This document shows, piece after piece, positions 25,244 to 33,905 of a DNA stretch of 64,000 bases. The translations under genes were made by a program, and so were the position numbers. Source of the stretch: Oscillospiraceae bacterium. GTDB lineage: Bacteria; Bacillota; Clostridia; Oscillospirales; SIG627. The stretch's first letter is position 1. Each line of letters begins with the position of its first letter. The stretch covers positions 1 to 64,000 of the forward strand of contig SVTC01000004.1 in NCBI GenBank assembly GCA_015063985.1, in the 5' to 3' direction. The notes below the pieces were generated by a model. It searched no databases, had not been told where the DNA came from, and saw only the letters and a program-made list of their open reading frames with translations.

Positions 25244-27150
25244 TAGTTCCGATGAAAAAGATCACCCTTATTGCCGCGGCGGATAAAAAAACAAAAACCC
25301 TCAAAAAATTAAGAGGGCTCGGGCTCATGCACGTTGAGATCACCGAGGGCTCGGGTGAGCGGCTCGATGGCTTGGCTCGGGATATAAGCCTTATGGATAA
25401 CGCCCTTTATTTTTTGGGCGACGGCAAAAGCACGGAGCAAAAGGCTATCGATTCCTCCGAGGCGCTCGATCTGGCAAATAAGGTGATCTCCTTAACCGAG
25501 GAAAGAAAAGAGCTCTTCAATAAGGCGGGTGCTCTGGAGGCTGAGCTGGAGAGCTTCAGGGACTGGGGCGATATAGACCCGGAGCTTTTAAAGGAGCTTG
25601 AGGAGAAAAATATAAAGCTCGGCTTTTACCAAATGCCCCTATCGGAGTACAAGGCGCTTTCGGAAAAGATCAGAACGGTAAGGCTGGATAAAACAAAAGC
25701 GGGCGTAAAGCTTTGCATAATGGAATCCGACGGGGAAAACGACAGCGAGCTTTTAGCCGCACTCAGACAGTATAGGCTTACTCTCCCCGTGGTTTCCACC
25801 AAAAAAATGGCGGCCGGGCTTGCTGATGAAAGAAAACGCATTGAAGATATCGATAAGGAGCTTTTATCCTATTCGGCTTACGTTAACGCTCTGAAGAAGG
25901 CTCGGGGCTTTCTGGAGGGTGAGGCGGAGTTTGAGACCTACGCCACCGGAATGAGCGAGGAGGAGCTGTCCCAAGGCTCAAGTGCTTATTCCATATGCTA
26001 TTTTACGGGCTACGTAGAGGCGGAGAACGTAGATAAGCTGAAGCAAGCGGCGACGGAGAATAAATGGGGGCTGATCTGCGAGGAGCCCTGCCCCGAGGAT
26101 AAGGTTCCCACAAAGCTAAAAAACAATAGGTTTGTAAGCCTTATATATCCATTGACCGACTTTTTGGGCACTGTGCCGGGATACTTTGAATATGATATCT
26201 CCGCTTGGTTTTTGATGTTCATACTCATATTCTTCGGTATAATCTTCGGTGACGGCGGATACGGACTTTTGATCTGCGGTGTTGCTGCGGTTCCCATAAT
26301 CGGCTCCATTGCAAAAAAGAAGCCCGTTCAGCCCATGATGCTGCTTATCGGTCTTTTCGGACTTGCCACCGTGCTGTGGGGAACACTTACCTGCACCTGG
26401 TTTGGAATTTCCCCTGAGTATCTTCCCCATTGGCTGAAGGCACTGTCCGTTCCCGTTATTTCAAACGTTTACGCAGATACTCTGTGGACTCTGCCGTGGA
26501 CGGAGAGCGGAGTGGGGCTTACCACCTCTCAGAACGTGCAGATACTCTGCTTCACTTTGGCGCTTATCCAGTTAAGCGTTGCCCATCTTATGGGGGCGGC
26601 GAGAAACAGAAGGTCCGTAAGGATGCTGGGAGATATCGGCTCCGTGCTGCAGCTTTTAGGTATGTATTATCTGGTGCTCAGCCTCGTTGTAAATCCTCAG
26701 GTATTCAGCTTCGGACTTGTGATAGGAGGAATTCCCGTGGGTACCGTTACCCTGGGACTTATAGGCTTGGGCTTTGTAATGAGCTTCGTCTTCTCCAATT
26801 ATGAGTCGAGCATAGGAAAGTCAATTGCCGCAAGCATGAAGAATATCGTTTCGGTATTGCTGGGAGTGGTAAACGTATTTTCCGATATAGTTTCCTATAT
26901 ACGCCTTTGGGCGGTGGGACTTGCGGGAGCCGCCATATCCGCAACCGTAAACGAGATGGCGGGCCCCTTTTTGGGAAATCTGATGTTTATGGTATTTGCC
27001 ATAATCCTTTTGGTGTTCGGCCACGGACTTAATATGATATTAAACGTTCTTTCGGTTATAGTACACGGAATAAGGCTTAACACCCTGGAGTTTTCTTCCC
27101 ATTTGGATATGTCCTGGAGCGGACACAAATTTAAAGCTTTTAAAGAATAA
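25240..27150 (+). CDS. ntpI: V-type ATPase membrane subunit I (a-subunit)
   Basis: A 636-aa stator membrane subunit. The N-terminal about 300 residues are soluble and helical (IDSSEALDLANKVISLTEER). The rest has about seven membrane segments, starting at YDISAWFLMFILIFFGIIFG. The essential arginine of the ion half-channel is in the segment IVSYIRLWAVGLAGAAIS, near the C-terminus. It overlaps subunit D by 4 bp. Together with K it forms the ion path. The protein is full length for the family. Confidence 0.95.
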   Translation: MIVPMKKITLIAAADKKTKTLKKLRGLGLMHVEITEGSGERLDGLARDISLMDNALYFLGDGKSTEQKAIDSSEALDLANKVISLTEERKELFNKAGALEAELESFRDWGDIDPELLKELEEKNIKLGFYQMPLSEYKALSEKIRTVRLDKTKAGVKLCIMESDGENDSELLAALRQYRLTLPVVSTKKMAAGLADERKRIEDIDKELLSYSAYVNALKKARGFLEGEAEFETYATGMSEEELSQGSSAYSICYFTGYVEAENVDKLKQAATENKWGLICEEPCPEDKVPTKLKNNRFVSLIYPLTDFLGTVPGYFEYDISAWFLMFILIFFGIIFGDGGYGLLICGVAAVPIIGSIAKKKPVQPMMLLIGLFGLATVLWGTLTCTWFGISPEYLPHWLKALSVPVISNVYADTLWTLPWTESGVGLTTSQNVQILCFTLALIQLSVAHLMGAARNRRSVRMLGDIGSVLQLLGMYYLVLSLVVNPQVFSFGLVIGGIPVGTVTLGLIGLGFVMSFVFSNYESSIGKSIAASMKNIVSVLLGVVNVFSDIVSYIRLWAVGLAGAAISATVNEMAGPFLGNLMFMVFAIILLVFGHGLNMILNVLSVIVHGIRLNTLEFSSHLDMSWSGHKFKAFKE

Positions 27151-27172
27151 TAAATAATGAAGGAGAATTATT

Positions 27173-27598
27173 ATGAATTTGGCTATGTTAGCAACAGCGT
27201 TGTGTATGGGAATTGCATCTATAGGCTCTGCGATCGGTATAAGTATCGCAGGTCAGGCAGCGATCGGAGCTTGGAAGAAATGTTATATGTCCAATAAGGC
27301 GGCGCCCTTCATCCTTACCGTTTTCGCAGGTGCTCCTCTTACTCAGACTATCTACGGCTTTCTTTTGATGCAGCAGATGAAGTCCGCGACCGCAGACCCT
27401 TCCTTCCTTTTCGGTCTCGGCATAATCTCGGGTATAGTTATGGCATTTTCCGCCGTGGCCCAGGGTAAGGCAGGTGCCGCAGGCGCAGACGCTTTGGCTG
27501 AGACGGGCAAGGGCTTTTCCCAGTACATCACGGTAGTCGGTCTTTGCGAGACCGTTGCCCTCTTCGCACTGGTATTCAGTATGGTCGCCCTCGGCTGA
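27173..27598 (+). CDS. ntpK: V-type ATPase proteolipid subunit K
   Basis: A 141-aa four-helix proteolipid (duplicated hairpin) that forms the rotor ring. Residues equivalent to the sodium ligands of Enterococcus hirae NtpK appear to be present: L56, T57, Q58 and Y61 in GAPLTQTIYGF, Q97 in SAVAQGKAG, and the essential carboxylate E126 in GLCETVAL. This suggests a sodium-translocating rather than proton-translocating ring, an inference by motif alignment. AAGGAGA precedes the ATG. It is the last gene of the operon, followed by a terminator. Confidence 0.93.
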   Translation: MNLAMLATALCMGIASIGSAIGISIAGQAAIGAWKKCYMSNKAAPFILTVFAGAPLTQTIYGFLLMQQMKSATADPSFLFGLGIISGIVMAFSAVAQGKAGAAGADALAETGKGFSQYITVVGLCETVALFALVFSMVALG

Positions 27599-27617
27599 TA
27601 GGATAAAAACATAAATT

Positions 27618-27664
27618 AAAGGCAATATCATTCCAAAAAAGAGTGATGTTGCCTTAGTTTTTTA
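27618..27664 (+). terminator. terminator of the V-ATPase operon
   Basis: AAAGGCAATATCATTC pairs with GAGTGATGTTGCCTT (with G-U pairs) and is followed by AGTTTTTTAA. Its left arm is identical over 17 bases to that of the hairpin at 3808. Confidence 0.85.
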
Positions 27665-27714
27665 ATATTCGAATATCAATAAAATCACACAAACAGCTAA
27701 AACGTTTTTGGGCG

Positions 27715-28407
27715 TCAGAGCTTCTCTTTTACTATACAGGGAAGTGTTCCTTTTTCCTTTTTAAGCTTCAAAACAAAATCAAAGCGATCAATGTCCGTGC
27801 AAAGGAAAAAGTCGTCTTTTGGGAATACGTCCTTTTGAGTATCGTCAAAAAATTTTGCCCCCGATGTGAATTTCAGCTTTTCGGCTTCGGATTTTATATC
27901 TAACCCGGTGTTTTCGATAAGACTTTTAATATATTCGGCACAAAGGGTGTCTTCCTCGGTGGGGCGAAGAGCTTCCAATCCCATACAGACAAGGGATACG
28001 TTTTTTGCACCGCTTTCTTTTATATATTTGGCTGTTGCTTTTGCATTGACAAGAGAGCCGCCGAGAATTTCGCTTGCGTTTATAGCGTTAGAAATACCTT
28101 GAGTTCCCGCGCTGGTAGTGTGTACAACCGTTTTTCCTTTTGGATCAAGGGAGGAGATCTGAGAAGGGGAGTTTCCTATATCAAACCCCGGAAGGATTTT
28201 TCCGTGGCGCTCGCCTGCCAAAATAAAAGCCGGATTTTCTTTTTTCAGCTTGTATGCAAGCTCCACGTCAGCTACGGGGATTATTTTTTCGGCTCCCTTT
28301 GCCAAGAGATATGCTTCCAAGGAATAGGCTCGAAAAACGTCAATGATAACGGTCAAGCCTTGCGCTTTTCGTGCGCCTTCAATAAGTTGCAGGATTTTTA
28401 TATTCAT
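27715..28407 (-). CDS. comB: ComB-family 2-phosphosulfolactate phosphatase
   Basis: A 230-aa ComB-family protein. Family segments visible are TVIIDVFRAYS, LAGERHG with PGFDIGNSP, VVHTTSAGTQG, and PTEEDTLCAEYIKSL. ComB releases phosphate from 2-phosphosulfolactate in coenzyme M synthesis; bacterial members probably act in sulfonate or other phospho-hydroxyacid metabolism. It follows a sugar isomerase/epimerase gene by 5 bp, and the pair is divergent from GRE 2. This is compatible with a sulfonate or sugar-acid pathway, but the sequence does not prove it. Confidence 0.82.
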   Translation of the reverse strand: MNIKILQLIEGARKAQGLTVIIDVFRAYSLEAYLLAKGAEKIIPVADVELAYKLKKENPAFILAGERHGKILPGFDIGNSPSQISSLDPKGKTVVHTTSAGTQGISNAINASEILGGSLVNAKATAKYIKESGAKNVSLVCMGLEALRPTEEDTLCAEYIKSLIENTGLDIKSEAEKLKFTSGAKFFDDTQKDVFPKDDFFLCTDIDRFDFVLKLKKEKGTLPCIVKEKL

Positions 28408-28412
28408 TTTTC

Positions 28413-29249
28413 TTATTTTATCAGTGATTCAAGGTAAACCAAGGAATCATAGTTGTGCTTTGCAAATGAACGAAGGAGATGGTCATCATCATACCAACAA
28501 TGGGTTTCGAGAGTTAACGGACCCTTGTAAGCTATTCTTTCCAGTGCGGGCATGATTCTGTCCCAGGCAATATTTCCGTAAACCGGAGGAGCATGGTCAT
28601 CTCTGTTTCCCCAATTGTTGTGAACGTGGGTGCAGTCCAAAAGGCTTCCCATTGCTTCCAGGCAAGGTACTTGGTCTGCTTTTATCAGGTTGGCATGGCC
28701 GAAGTCCCAGCAAATTCCCAAACTATCGTACTTAAAGAAATCACAAAGCCAAATAAGATGCTCGGGATTTGATGAAAACAGAGGGCTTACAGCTTTTGAT
28801 CCGGGAAAAATCGGCATATTTTCCACCGCGATTTTTGTGTTGTGTTTTTTGGCACATTCGACAAGAGGGCTAAGCCAGCTTTTGTTGTCTTCCAAAGATC
28901 TTGAAAGCAAAAAGCTTGAAGTAAAGGAGGTTCTGGGGTGGATCACGCAATACTTTGCACCGATATATCCGCTTGAAATTATAGATTGGCGTATGAAAAA
29001 TTCCAAATCTTCATCAATCTTTTCCGATGAATCAAAGGGATTGTAATAGTGAGGGTGAGATTGAATACAGCCAAGATTGTTTTCGGAAAGTATTCTTAAA
29101 ATATCATCATTTATCTTTTTCCAAGCATCCTCGGTTTTTTCTGTGATCTCTGTGTAGTTCACGGATATGTTGGAGAAACCGACTTCGGAGGCGTATCGGC
29201 ATTTTTTCTCAAAATCCTTGTTATAGGCTATCTGAATTGCTTTTAACAT
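28413..29249 (-). CDS. sugar phosphate isomerase/epimerase (AP_endonuc_2 fold)
   Basis: A 278-aa TIM-barrel protein of the xylose isomerase-like family. Metal-ligand segments are visible: CVIHPR, KIAVENMP (Glu), CWDFGHANL (Asp and His), CTHVHNN (His), and LTLETH (Glu) near the C-terminus. Such enzymes isomerise or epimerise sugars, sugar phosphates or inosose-like compounds. It is the first gene of a two-gene unit with the ComB homologue and is divergent from GRE 2 (137 bp apart), so it may process the same substrate. GGAGAAG precedes the start. Confidence 0.85.
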   Translation of the reverse strand: MLKAIQIAYNKDFEKKCRYASEVGFSNISVNYTEITEKTEDAWKKINDDILRILSENNLGCIQSHPHYYNPFDSSEKIDEDLEFFIRQSIISSGYIGAKYCVIHPRTSFTSSFLLSRSLEDNKSWLSPLVECAKKHNTKIAVENMPIFPGSKAVSPLFSSNPEHLIWLCDFFKYDSLGICWDFGHANLIKADQVPCLEAMGSLLDCTHVHNNWGNRDDHAPPVYGNIAWDRIMPALERIAYKGPLTLETHCWYDDDHLLRSFAKHNYDSLVYLESLIK

Positions 29250-29336
29250 AAAGCTTCTCCTTGTTTTTTTCTATTATATCATTCTTTATATCCGTTTGCA
29301 ACATGGAATTTTTTTGTTTGGGAAATGTTTTTTCTA

Positions 29337-29364
29337 TTTACAATTTTTTATATTATGCTATAAT
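29337..29364 (+). promoter_or_regulatory. promoter of GRE 2
   Basis: TTTACA (29337-29342) and TATAAT (29359-29364) are spaced 16 bp, ending 22 bp before the GRE 2 start codon. AAGAGG serves as the ribosome binding site. Confidence 0.6.
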
Positions 29365-29386
29365 AATACCGAAAAGAGGTGTCCTT

Positions 29387-31510
29387 ATGTCGAAGTCTCT
29401 TAAAGAATGTAAAGACGTATTGAAAGAAGCTTTAAAGAATGCCGATTATAAAAACGGACTTTCTGTGGAAGTATTAAAAGAAGAAATAGCAAAAATAACG
29501 CAAAGATATATAGACCTATCCGTTAGCCTTACAAAATCAAAGCTGATGGAGTTTATTTTTTTGAATGCCGCCGTTGCAGTGCATCCGGAGGATCTTTTTG
29601 CCACGGAACTGTGTCACGGAGGTCTTATGAGTAAGTTTCTCGGGCAAAGAGAAAAGTCAAAAGCTTGTCTTGAGATAGCCGAAGCTTCAAAGAAATATGA
29701 AAGGACAAACACCATCAGGGCAAGTATGGATTTCGGACATATTGCTCCCGATTGGCAATACGTTTTGGATAAAGGTATTGTCGGAATAATAGAAGACCTT
29801 TCGACCGAAAAGGAAAAGTATCTGCCCGACACCGCAAAGTTTTGCTATTGTAGCGAAAGAATCGCGGTTTTTGAAGCTATGAAGGCTTTGATGCTTAGAT
29901 TTTCCGAAATTGCAAAGGAAAACAACAGCGAAAAATCCGATTTCGTATATCAAAACCTTGTTGCTCTGGCCAACGAGCCTCCAAGGACAATGGCTCAGGC
30001 TATGCAGCTTGTTTTGCTCTTTTACGTTTTGCAGACAAACATTGATACCGTTATCTGCCGATCCCTCGGCGGGCTTGACAGAATGCTTTATCCCTTTTAC
30101 AAAAACGATCTTGAAAGCGGTAGCTTTACCAAGGAGCAGCTTGCCGAGATCACCGATCACTTCCTTTGGAAGATCTCCTGCATGGAGGTTACGGCAAATA
30201 TGCCCTTTTATATCAGCGGCAAGGATGAAAGGGGAGAGGATGCCACCAACGAATTTACCTATTTTATTCTGGAGCGTTACCGCGCCCTTGATATTTACGA
30301 TCCCAAGATCCACGTGATGTATCACGACGGAATAGATAAAAGGCTTGTAAGGCTGGTCCTTGAGATGATAAGAGAGGGAAAGAACAGCTTTGTGTTTATG
30401 AATACCAAGGCCGCCTCTCTTGCCCTTGAAAGTATCGGAGTTGAGCCCGAGGATGCAAAAAGGGTGATAGTATACGGCTGCTACGAGCCTGCCGCCGAGG
30501 CTACCGAGATCCCTTGCACCTGCGCGGGAAAGATAAATCTTGCAAAATCGGTGGAGCTTGCAATAAAGAATGCCGATAGCTTTGAAAGCTTTGACGAGTT
30601 TTACGGCGAGGTGCTTTCCCAATTGGAGAGCTACACGGTTTTGTGTATGGACACCATTGCCTCTTATGAAGAGCACTATGCGGATATCTGTCCGTCCATG
30701 CTTATGTCTCCAACCTACCGCCACAGCAGAGAAAGAGCACTGGACGTTTACAGCGGCGGAGCAAAGTACAACAACACCTCGATAGTAGGCTCGGGGCTTG
30801 CCACTTTGGTAGACAGCTTGATCGCGGTCAAAAAGTTGGTATTTGAAGAAAAGCATAAAAGCTTCGGGGAACTGAAAAGCATCCTTCTGGCGAATTGGGA
30901 AAATGAAGAAAAGCTGCGGCTTATGATAAAGGCAAAATACCCCAAGTTCGGAAACTGTCAGCCCGAGGCAGACGGTATAGCGTCGGATGTCTATAATCGC
31001 TTTGCGGATATTATCAACAATCGCCCCAACGGCAGAGGGGGAGTGTTCAGATGCGGAATGTTTTCCGTGGATTGGCGCTTCTGGATGGGAGCAAAAATGG
31101 GCGCCACCCCCGACGGAAGGCTTGCAGGGGAGGCCATATCCAAAAACCTTGCCGCCGCTATAGGTCAGGACAAAAGGGGAGTTACCGCTTATCTGAATTC
31201 CCTTACAAGGCTTGATCCCGTTAAGGTACCCGACGGATACGTGGCGGACGTTTGCCTGCACGTCTCCGCGGTAAAGGGCGAGGACGGTATGGCGGCATTC
31301 GAGGGCTTGCTTTTGACCTTTATGAAAAAGGGCGGCTTCTCGGTGCATTTTAACATTCTCAGCCCCGATACCCTGGTAAATGCTCAAAGGGAGCCGGAAA
31401 AATACAAAAACCTGCAGATACGTCTTTGCGGTTGGAACGTGAGATTCGTAGAGCTTGATAAGGCTCAGCAGGATGAATTTATACTTCAATCAACAAATAG
31501 TTTAGTGTGA
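29387..31510 (+). CDS. glycyl radical enzyme 2 (unusual glycyl loop)
   Basis: A 707-aa glycyl radical superfamily protein. The cysteine is C365 in VYGCYEPAAEA. The C-terminal loop is RLCGWNVRF with G682, where RV(S/T)GY/F is usual, followed by QQDEFI. The cysteine one residue before the glycine is uncommon. ATG 29387 is chosen because the promoter is just upstream. Unlike GRE 1 and GRE 3, no activase gene follows; the next gene is a DUF4832-like protein 1 bp away. It may use the activase at 6989 or 59439, or another one. Upstream, the divergent ComB homologue and isomerase hint at a linked substrate. The reaction is unknown. Confidence 0.85.
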   Translation: MSKSLKECKDVLKEALKNADYKNGLSVEVLKEEIAKITQRYIDLSVSLTKSKLMEFIFLNAAVAVHPEDLFATELCHGGLMSKFLGQREKSKACLEIAEASKKYERTNTIRASMDFGHIAPDWQYVLDKGIVGIIEDLSTEKEKYLPDTAKFCYCSERIAVFEAMKALMLRFSEIAKENNSEKSDFVYQNLVALANEPPRTMAQAMQLVLLFYVLQTNIDTVICRSLGGLDRMLYPFYKNDLESGSFTKEQLAEITDHFLWKISCMEVTANMPFYISGKDERGEDATNEFTYFILERYRALDIYDPKIHVMYHDGIDKRLVRLVLEMIREGKNSFVFMNTKAASLALESIGVEPEDAKRVIVYGCYEPAAEATEIPCTCAGKINLAKSVELAIKNADSFESFDEFYGEVLSQLESYTVLCMDTIASYEEHYADICPSMLMSPTYRHSRERALDVYSGGAKYNNTSIVGSGLATLVDSLIAVKKLVFEEKHKSFGELKSILLANWENEEKLRLMIKAKYPKFGNCQPEADGIASDVYNRFADIINNRPNGRGGVFRCGMFSVDWRFWMGAKMGATPDGRLAGEAISKNLAAAIGQDKRGVTAYLNSLTRLDPVKVPDGYVADVCLHVSAVKGEDGMAAFEGLLLTFMKKGGFSVHFNILSPDTLVNAQREPEKYKNLQIRLCGWNVRFVELDKAQQDEFILQSTNSLV

Positions 31511-31511
31511 T

Positions 31512-32831
31512 ATGAAAAAAACCTACTCATACCGAAAAGAAAAAAAGCAAAACCCCTTTGTGGGTCTTACCTCGTTTCAACATTTCAATAACGGCGAGCT
31601 GTATTCAGATCTTGTGGTCCTGCCGGAAAACAACCTGACCGAAACAGAGCACGTGGAGTGTTATCCCATTCCCGATTACGTCAGCCAAAAGGGTAGAGCT
31701 CAGGGCTATTATCCCGATTGCTCGGTGGCGTATTTCAGAGTACTCTGGAAGGAATTTGAGCCAGAGGAAGAAAAGTACAACTATTCCCTTATAGAGGATT
31801 TATTGAAAAAAGCAAGAGAAAGCTCTCAAAGCCTTATGCTTCGCATTATGCCACACAGCACCCGAGAGAGCGATGACGTTCCTCAATGGCTGAAGTATAG
31901 GATACCCTGTCCCTCTCGCCCTGCGGGAAAGAGGGTAAAGGATTCACCGAGGGATAAAATGTTTCTATTTTACTTCGGCAGGGCGATACGCGCCCTCGGA
32001 GAGGCCTTTGACGGCGATGAGACCCTCTCTATGCTTGACGTCTCTCTTCCCGGAGCCTGGGGGGAGGGTTGTGATATAGCTTATTTTGAAAAGGATGAGC
32101 TTTTGGATTTTGCCGCTATATATACCGACGTATTTAAAAATACCCTTCTTATCGGACAGATAGGTGCTCCGTGGCTTGTAAAGGCATTGGGGAAGTCGGG
32201 ATCGGTGGGATGGCGTGCGGATTGCATCGGACCGGATCATACCTATAAAATGATGCTTCCTCTTACCGAGGAGCTTTGTGAGGTGTGGAAAAGCGGACAC
32301 GTGTCCTTCGAATCCTATTGGTGGCTGGGAGAGTGGGAAAGAAAGGGCTGGGACGTGGACGCGCTTTTAAAAAGGATGCTTGATTGGCACGTCAGCACCT
32401 TTAATGCAAAATCCTTGCCCATACCCAATCGGTGGAGAGAGAAGATAGATGATTTTGTGTCGAAAATGGGCTATCACTTTGTGATAAAGGAAGCATCCGT
32501 GCAGGACAGTGTCAGTGCGGGCTCAAGCCTTAAGCTTTCCCTGACCGTTGAAAACCGAGGCGTTGCGCCGATATACCGTAAGCTGCCCTTATATATAAAA
32601 ATAAAGGGTGAGTCCGAGGCTCTTATTAAAACCGAGGTTGATATCACAAGGTGGCTTCCCGGTGAGCATGAGGAAGGTATTGAGCTGCAGATCCCCGTTG
32701 ATATGGCGGCGGGCAGCTACAGTATCCTGGCGGGTATAGGCGCAGGTGCTTTGCCAAGGGTGTATTTTGCCACTGATGCAAGGCAGGATGAAAACTTTGC
32801 AGAGCTTTTTAAAATAAGTGTGACGGAATAA
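31512..32831 (+). CDS. TIM-barrel protein with DUF4832-like C-terminus
   Basis: A 439-aa protein starting 1 bp after the GRE 2 stop. The N-terminal part looks like a GH42-like catalytic barrel (YFRVLWKEFEPEEEKYNYSL is the usual Trp-Glu strand; MLDVSLPGAWGEGCD holds a candidate acid). The C-terminal about 110 residues (LSLTVENRGVAPIYRKLPLY) match the immunoglobulin-like DUF4832 domain of putative glycosidases. No signal peptide is present. Coupling to a glycyl radical enzyme is odd and suggests that the GRE processes the aglycone or sugar released by this protein. Confidence 0.65.
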   Translation: MKKTYSYRKEKKQNPFVGLTSFQHFNNGELYSDLVVLPENNLTETEHVECYPIPDYVSQKGRAQGYYPDCSVAYFRVLWKEFEPEEEKYNYSLIEDLLKKARESSQSLMLRIMPHSTRESDDVPQWLKYRIPCPSRPAGKRVKDSPRDKMFLFYFGRAIRALGEAFDGDETLSMLDVSLPGAWGEGCDIAYFEKDELLDFAAIYTDVFKNTLLIGQIGAPWLVKALGKSGSVGWRADCIGPDHTYKMMLPLTEELCEVWKSGHVSFESYWWLGEWERKGWDVDALLKRMLDWHVSTFNAKSLPIPNRWREKIDDFVSKMGYHFVIKEASVQDSVSAGSSLKLSLTVENRGVAPIYRKLPLYIKIKGESEALIKTEVDITRWLPGEHEEGIELQIPVDMAAGSYSILAGIGAGALPRVYFATDARQDENFAELFKISVTE

Positions 32832-32837
32832 AAAGGA

Positions 32838-32872
32838 GGCAGTATCTTTTGATACTGCCCATTCTTTTTTTA
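32838..32872. terminator. intrinsic terminator, GRE 2 operon
   Basis: GGCAGTATC pairs with GATACTGCC around four T residues and is followed by CATTCTTTTTTTA. It also separates this unit from the convergent aldolase gene. Confidence 0.9.
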
Positions 32873-32880
32873 TAAGTGGG

Positions 32881-33759
32881 TCAAGCCCTTTCCACGTAAG
32901 GGATGATACTGCTTGCAATAAGCTCCTTGTGCTCGGAGGATATTTTGCCAAAGGGCGGCAGACAGTCACCGAAGTCAAAGCCAAGCTGATTCATTATCTC
33001 CTTTTCGGCTTGCATAACGCCGATCTTGCACAGGATTGCTATGATACGGTTGGCTTCATTCTGGATCTCTCTTGCCTTTTCCGCCTCGCCCTTTAAAAAG
33101 AGCTCTCTGATTTTTACAAACTTATCCGCCATAAAGTTGTAGGTGCTTCCTATACCGCCGTCCGCTCCCATTGCAAGCCCCGAAAGGAGCATTTCATCGT
33201 AGCCGTTAAAGAAGAGCTTATGGGGGAAAAGGGCTTTACAGCGCTCCAGGGTGAAGAAATCGTTGGAGGTATATTTAACGCCCGCAAATCTGTCGTCGGA
33301 TAAGAAGGAGGATATCTCGTCTGCGCCCATCCCCACGCCCGAGAAGGCGGGTATGTGGTAGACCAGCATCTTCATATCGGAGCTGTCTGCCAGACGTACG
33401 TAGTAATCCTTTATCTCCGAAAAGCTGAATTTGTAGTAAAAGGGAGCAACGGAGGAGATAAGATCGTAGGAAAGCTCCTTGGCGTATCCCGCCAGCTTGT
33501 GAGCATCTCTTTCGTTTATGCTTCCCACGTGAGCGATAAGCCTTGCATTCTCGGCGGAGTCCTTGACTATATCCATTATGTATTTTCTTTCCTCAAGGCT
33601 GAGCATAAGCGCCTCGGCGGTGCTTCCGCAAACGTAAAAGCCCTGCGCTCCAAGCCTGAGATTGTGTTTACAGAGCCTTACCAGCTCCTTTTCGTTTATC
33701 TTGCCATCCCTTGTGAAGGGGGTAAGAAGGGCGGTGTAGATACCGTTAAGTTCGTTCAT
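32881..33759 (-). CDS. DHDPS/NanA-family class I aldolase
   Basis: A 292-aa TIM-barrel aldolase of the dihydrodipicolinate synthase/N-acetylneuraminate lyase family. YVCGSTAEALMLSLEER is the carboxylate-binding loop, Y136 is in MLVYHIP, and the Schiff-base lysine is in AGVKYTSNDFF. The YTSND after the lysine and the overall pattern are nearer to sialate lyase-type members than to DapA. It would split an N-acylated or deoxy sugar acid into pyruvate and an aldose. Neighbours are carbohydrate genes, but no NanE, NanK or sialidase is in the window, so the sialate substrate is not assured. GGAGAAG precedes the ATG. Confidence 0.85.
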   Translation of the reverse strand: MNELNGIYTALLTPFTRDGKINEKELVRLCKHNLRLGAQGFYVCGSTAEALMLSLEERKYIMDIVKDSAENARLIAHVGSINERDAHKLAGYAKELSYDLISSVAPFYYKFSFSEIKDYYVRLADSSDMKMLVYHIPAFSGVGMGADEISSFLSDDRFAGVKYTSNDFFTLERCKALFPHKLFFNGYDEMLLSGLAMGADGGIGSTYNFMADKFVKIRELFLKGEAEKAREIQNEANRIIAILCKIGVMQAEKEIMNQLGFDFGDCLPPFGKISSEHKELIASSIIPYVERA

Positions 33760-33846
33760 TGTTCTTCTCCAATATAATCGTTTTCCTTATTTTAATTCAA
33801 ATTCAAGGCTGATACAAGCAGTATTTTGCCAATATTTTTACCCGTG

Positions 33847-33875
33847 TTGCCTTTTTGTGGGTTCTGTGGTATAAT
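33847..33875 (+). promoter_or_regulatory. promoter of AraC gene
   Basis: TTGCCT (33847-33852) and TATAAT (33870-33875) are spaced 17 bp, 30 bp before the start codon. Confidence 0.7.
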
Positions 33876-33905
33876 CAAAAAAGAAAAAACTTCGGGGAGA
33901 GAAAA

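Noticed and set aside
27715-29249. Coenzyme M biosynthesis locus
   Set aside because: Only the ComB homologue is present; no ComA, ComC or related gene is adjacent.
29687-31489. A 600-codon open frame antisense to GRE 2
   Set aside because: It is the mirror of a strongly supported gene, with no ribosome binding site and no family motifs; it results from the codon bias of GRE 2.
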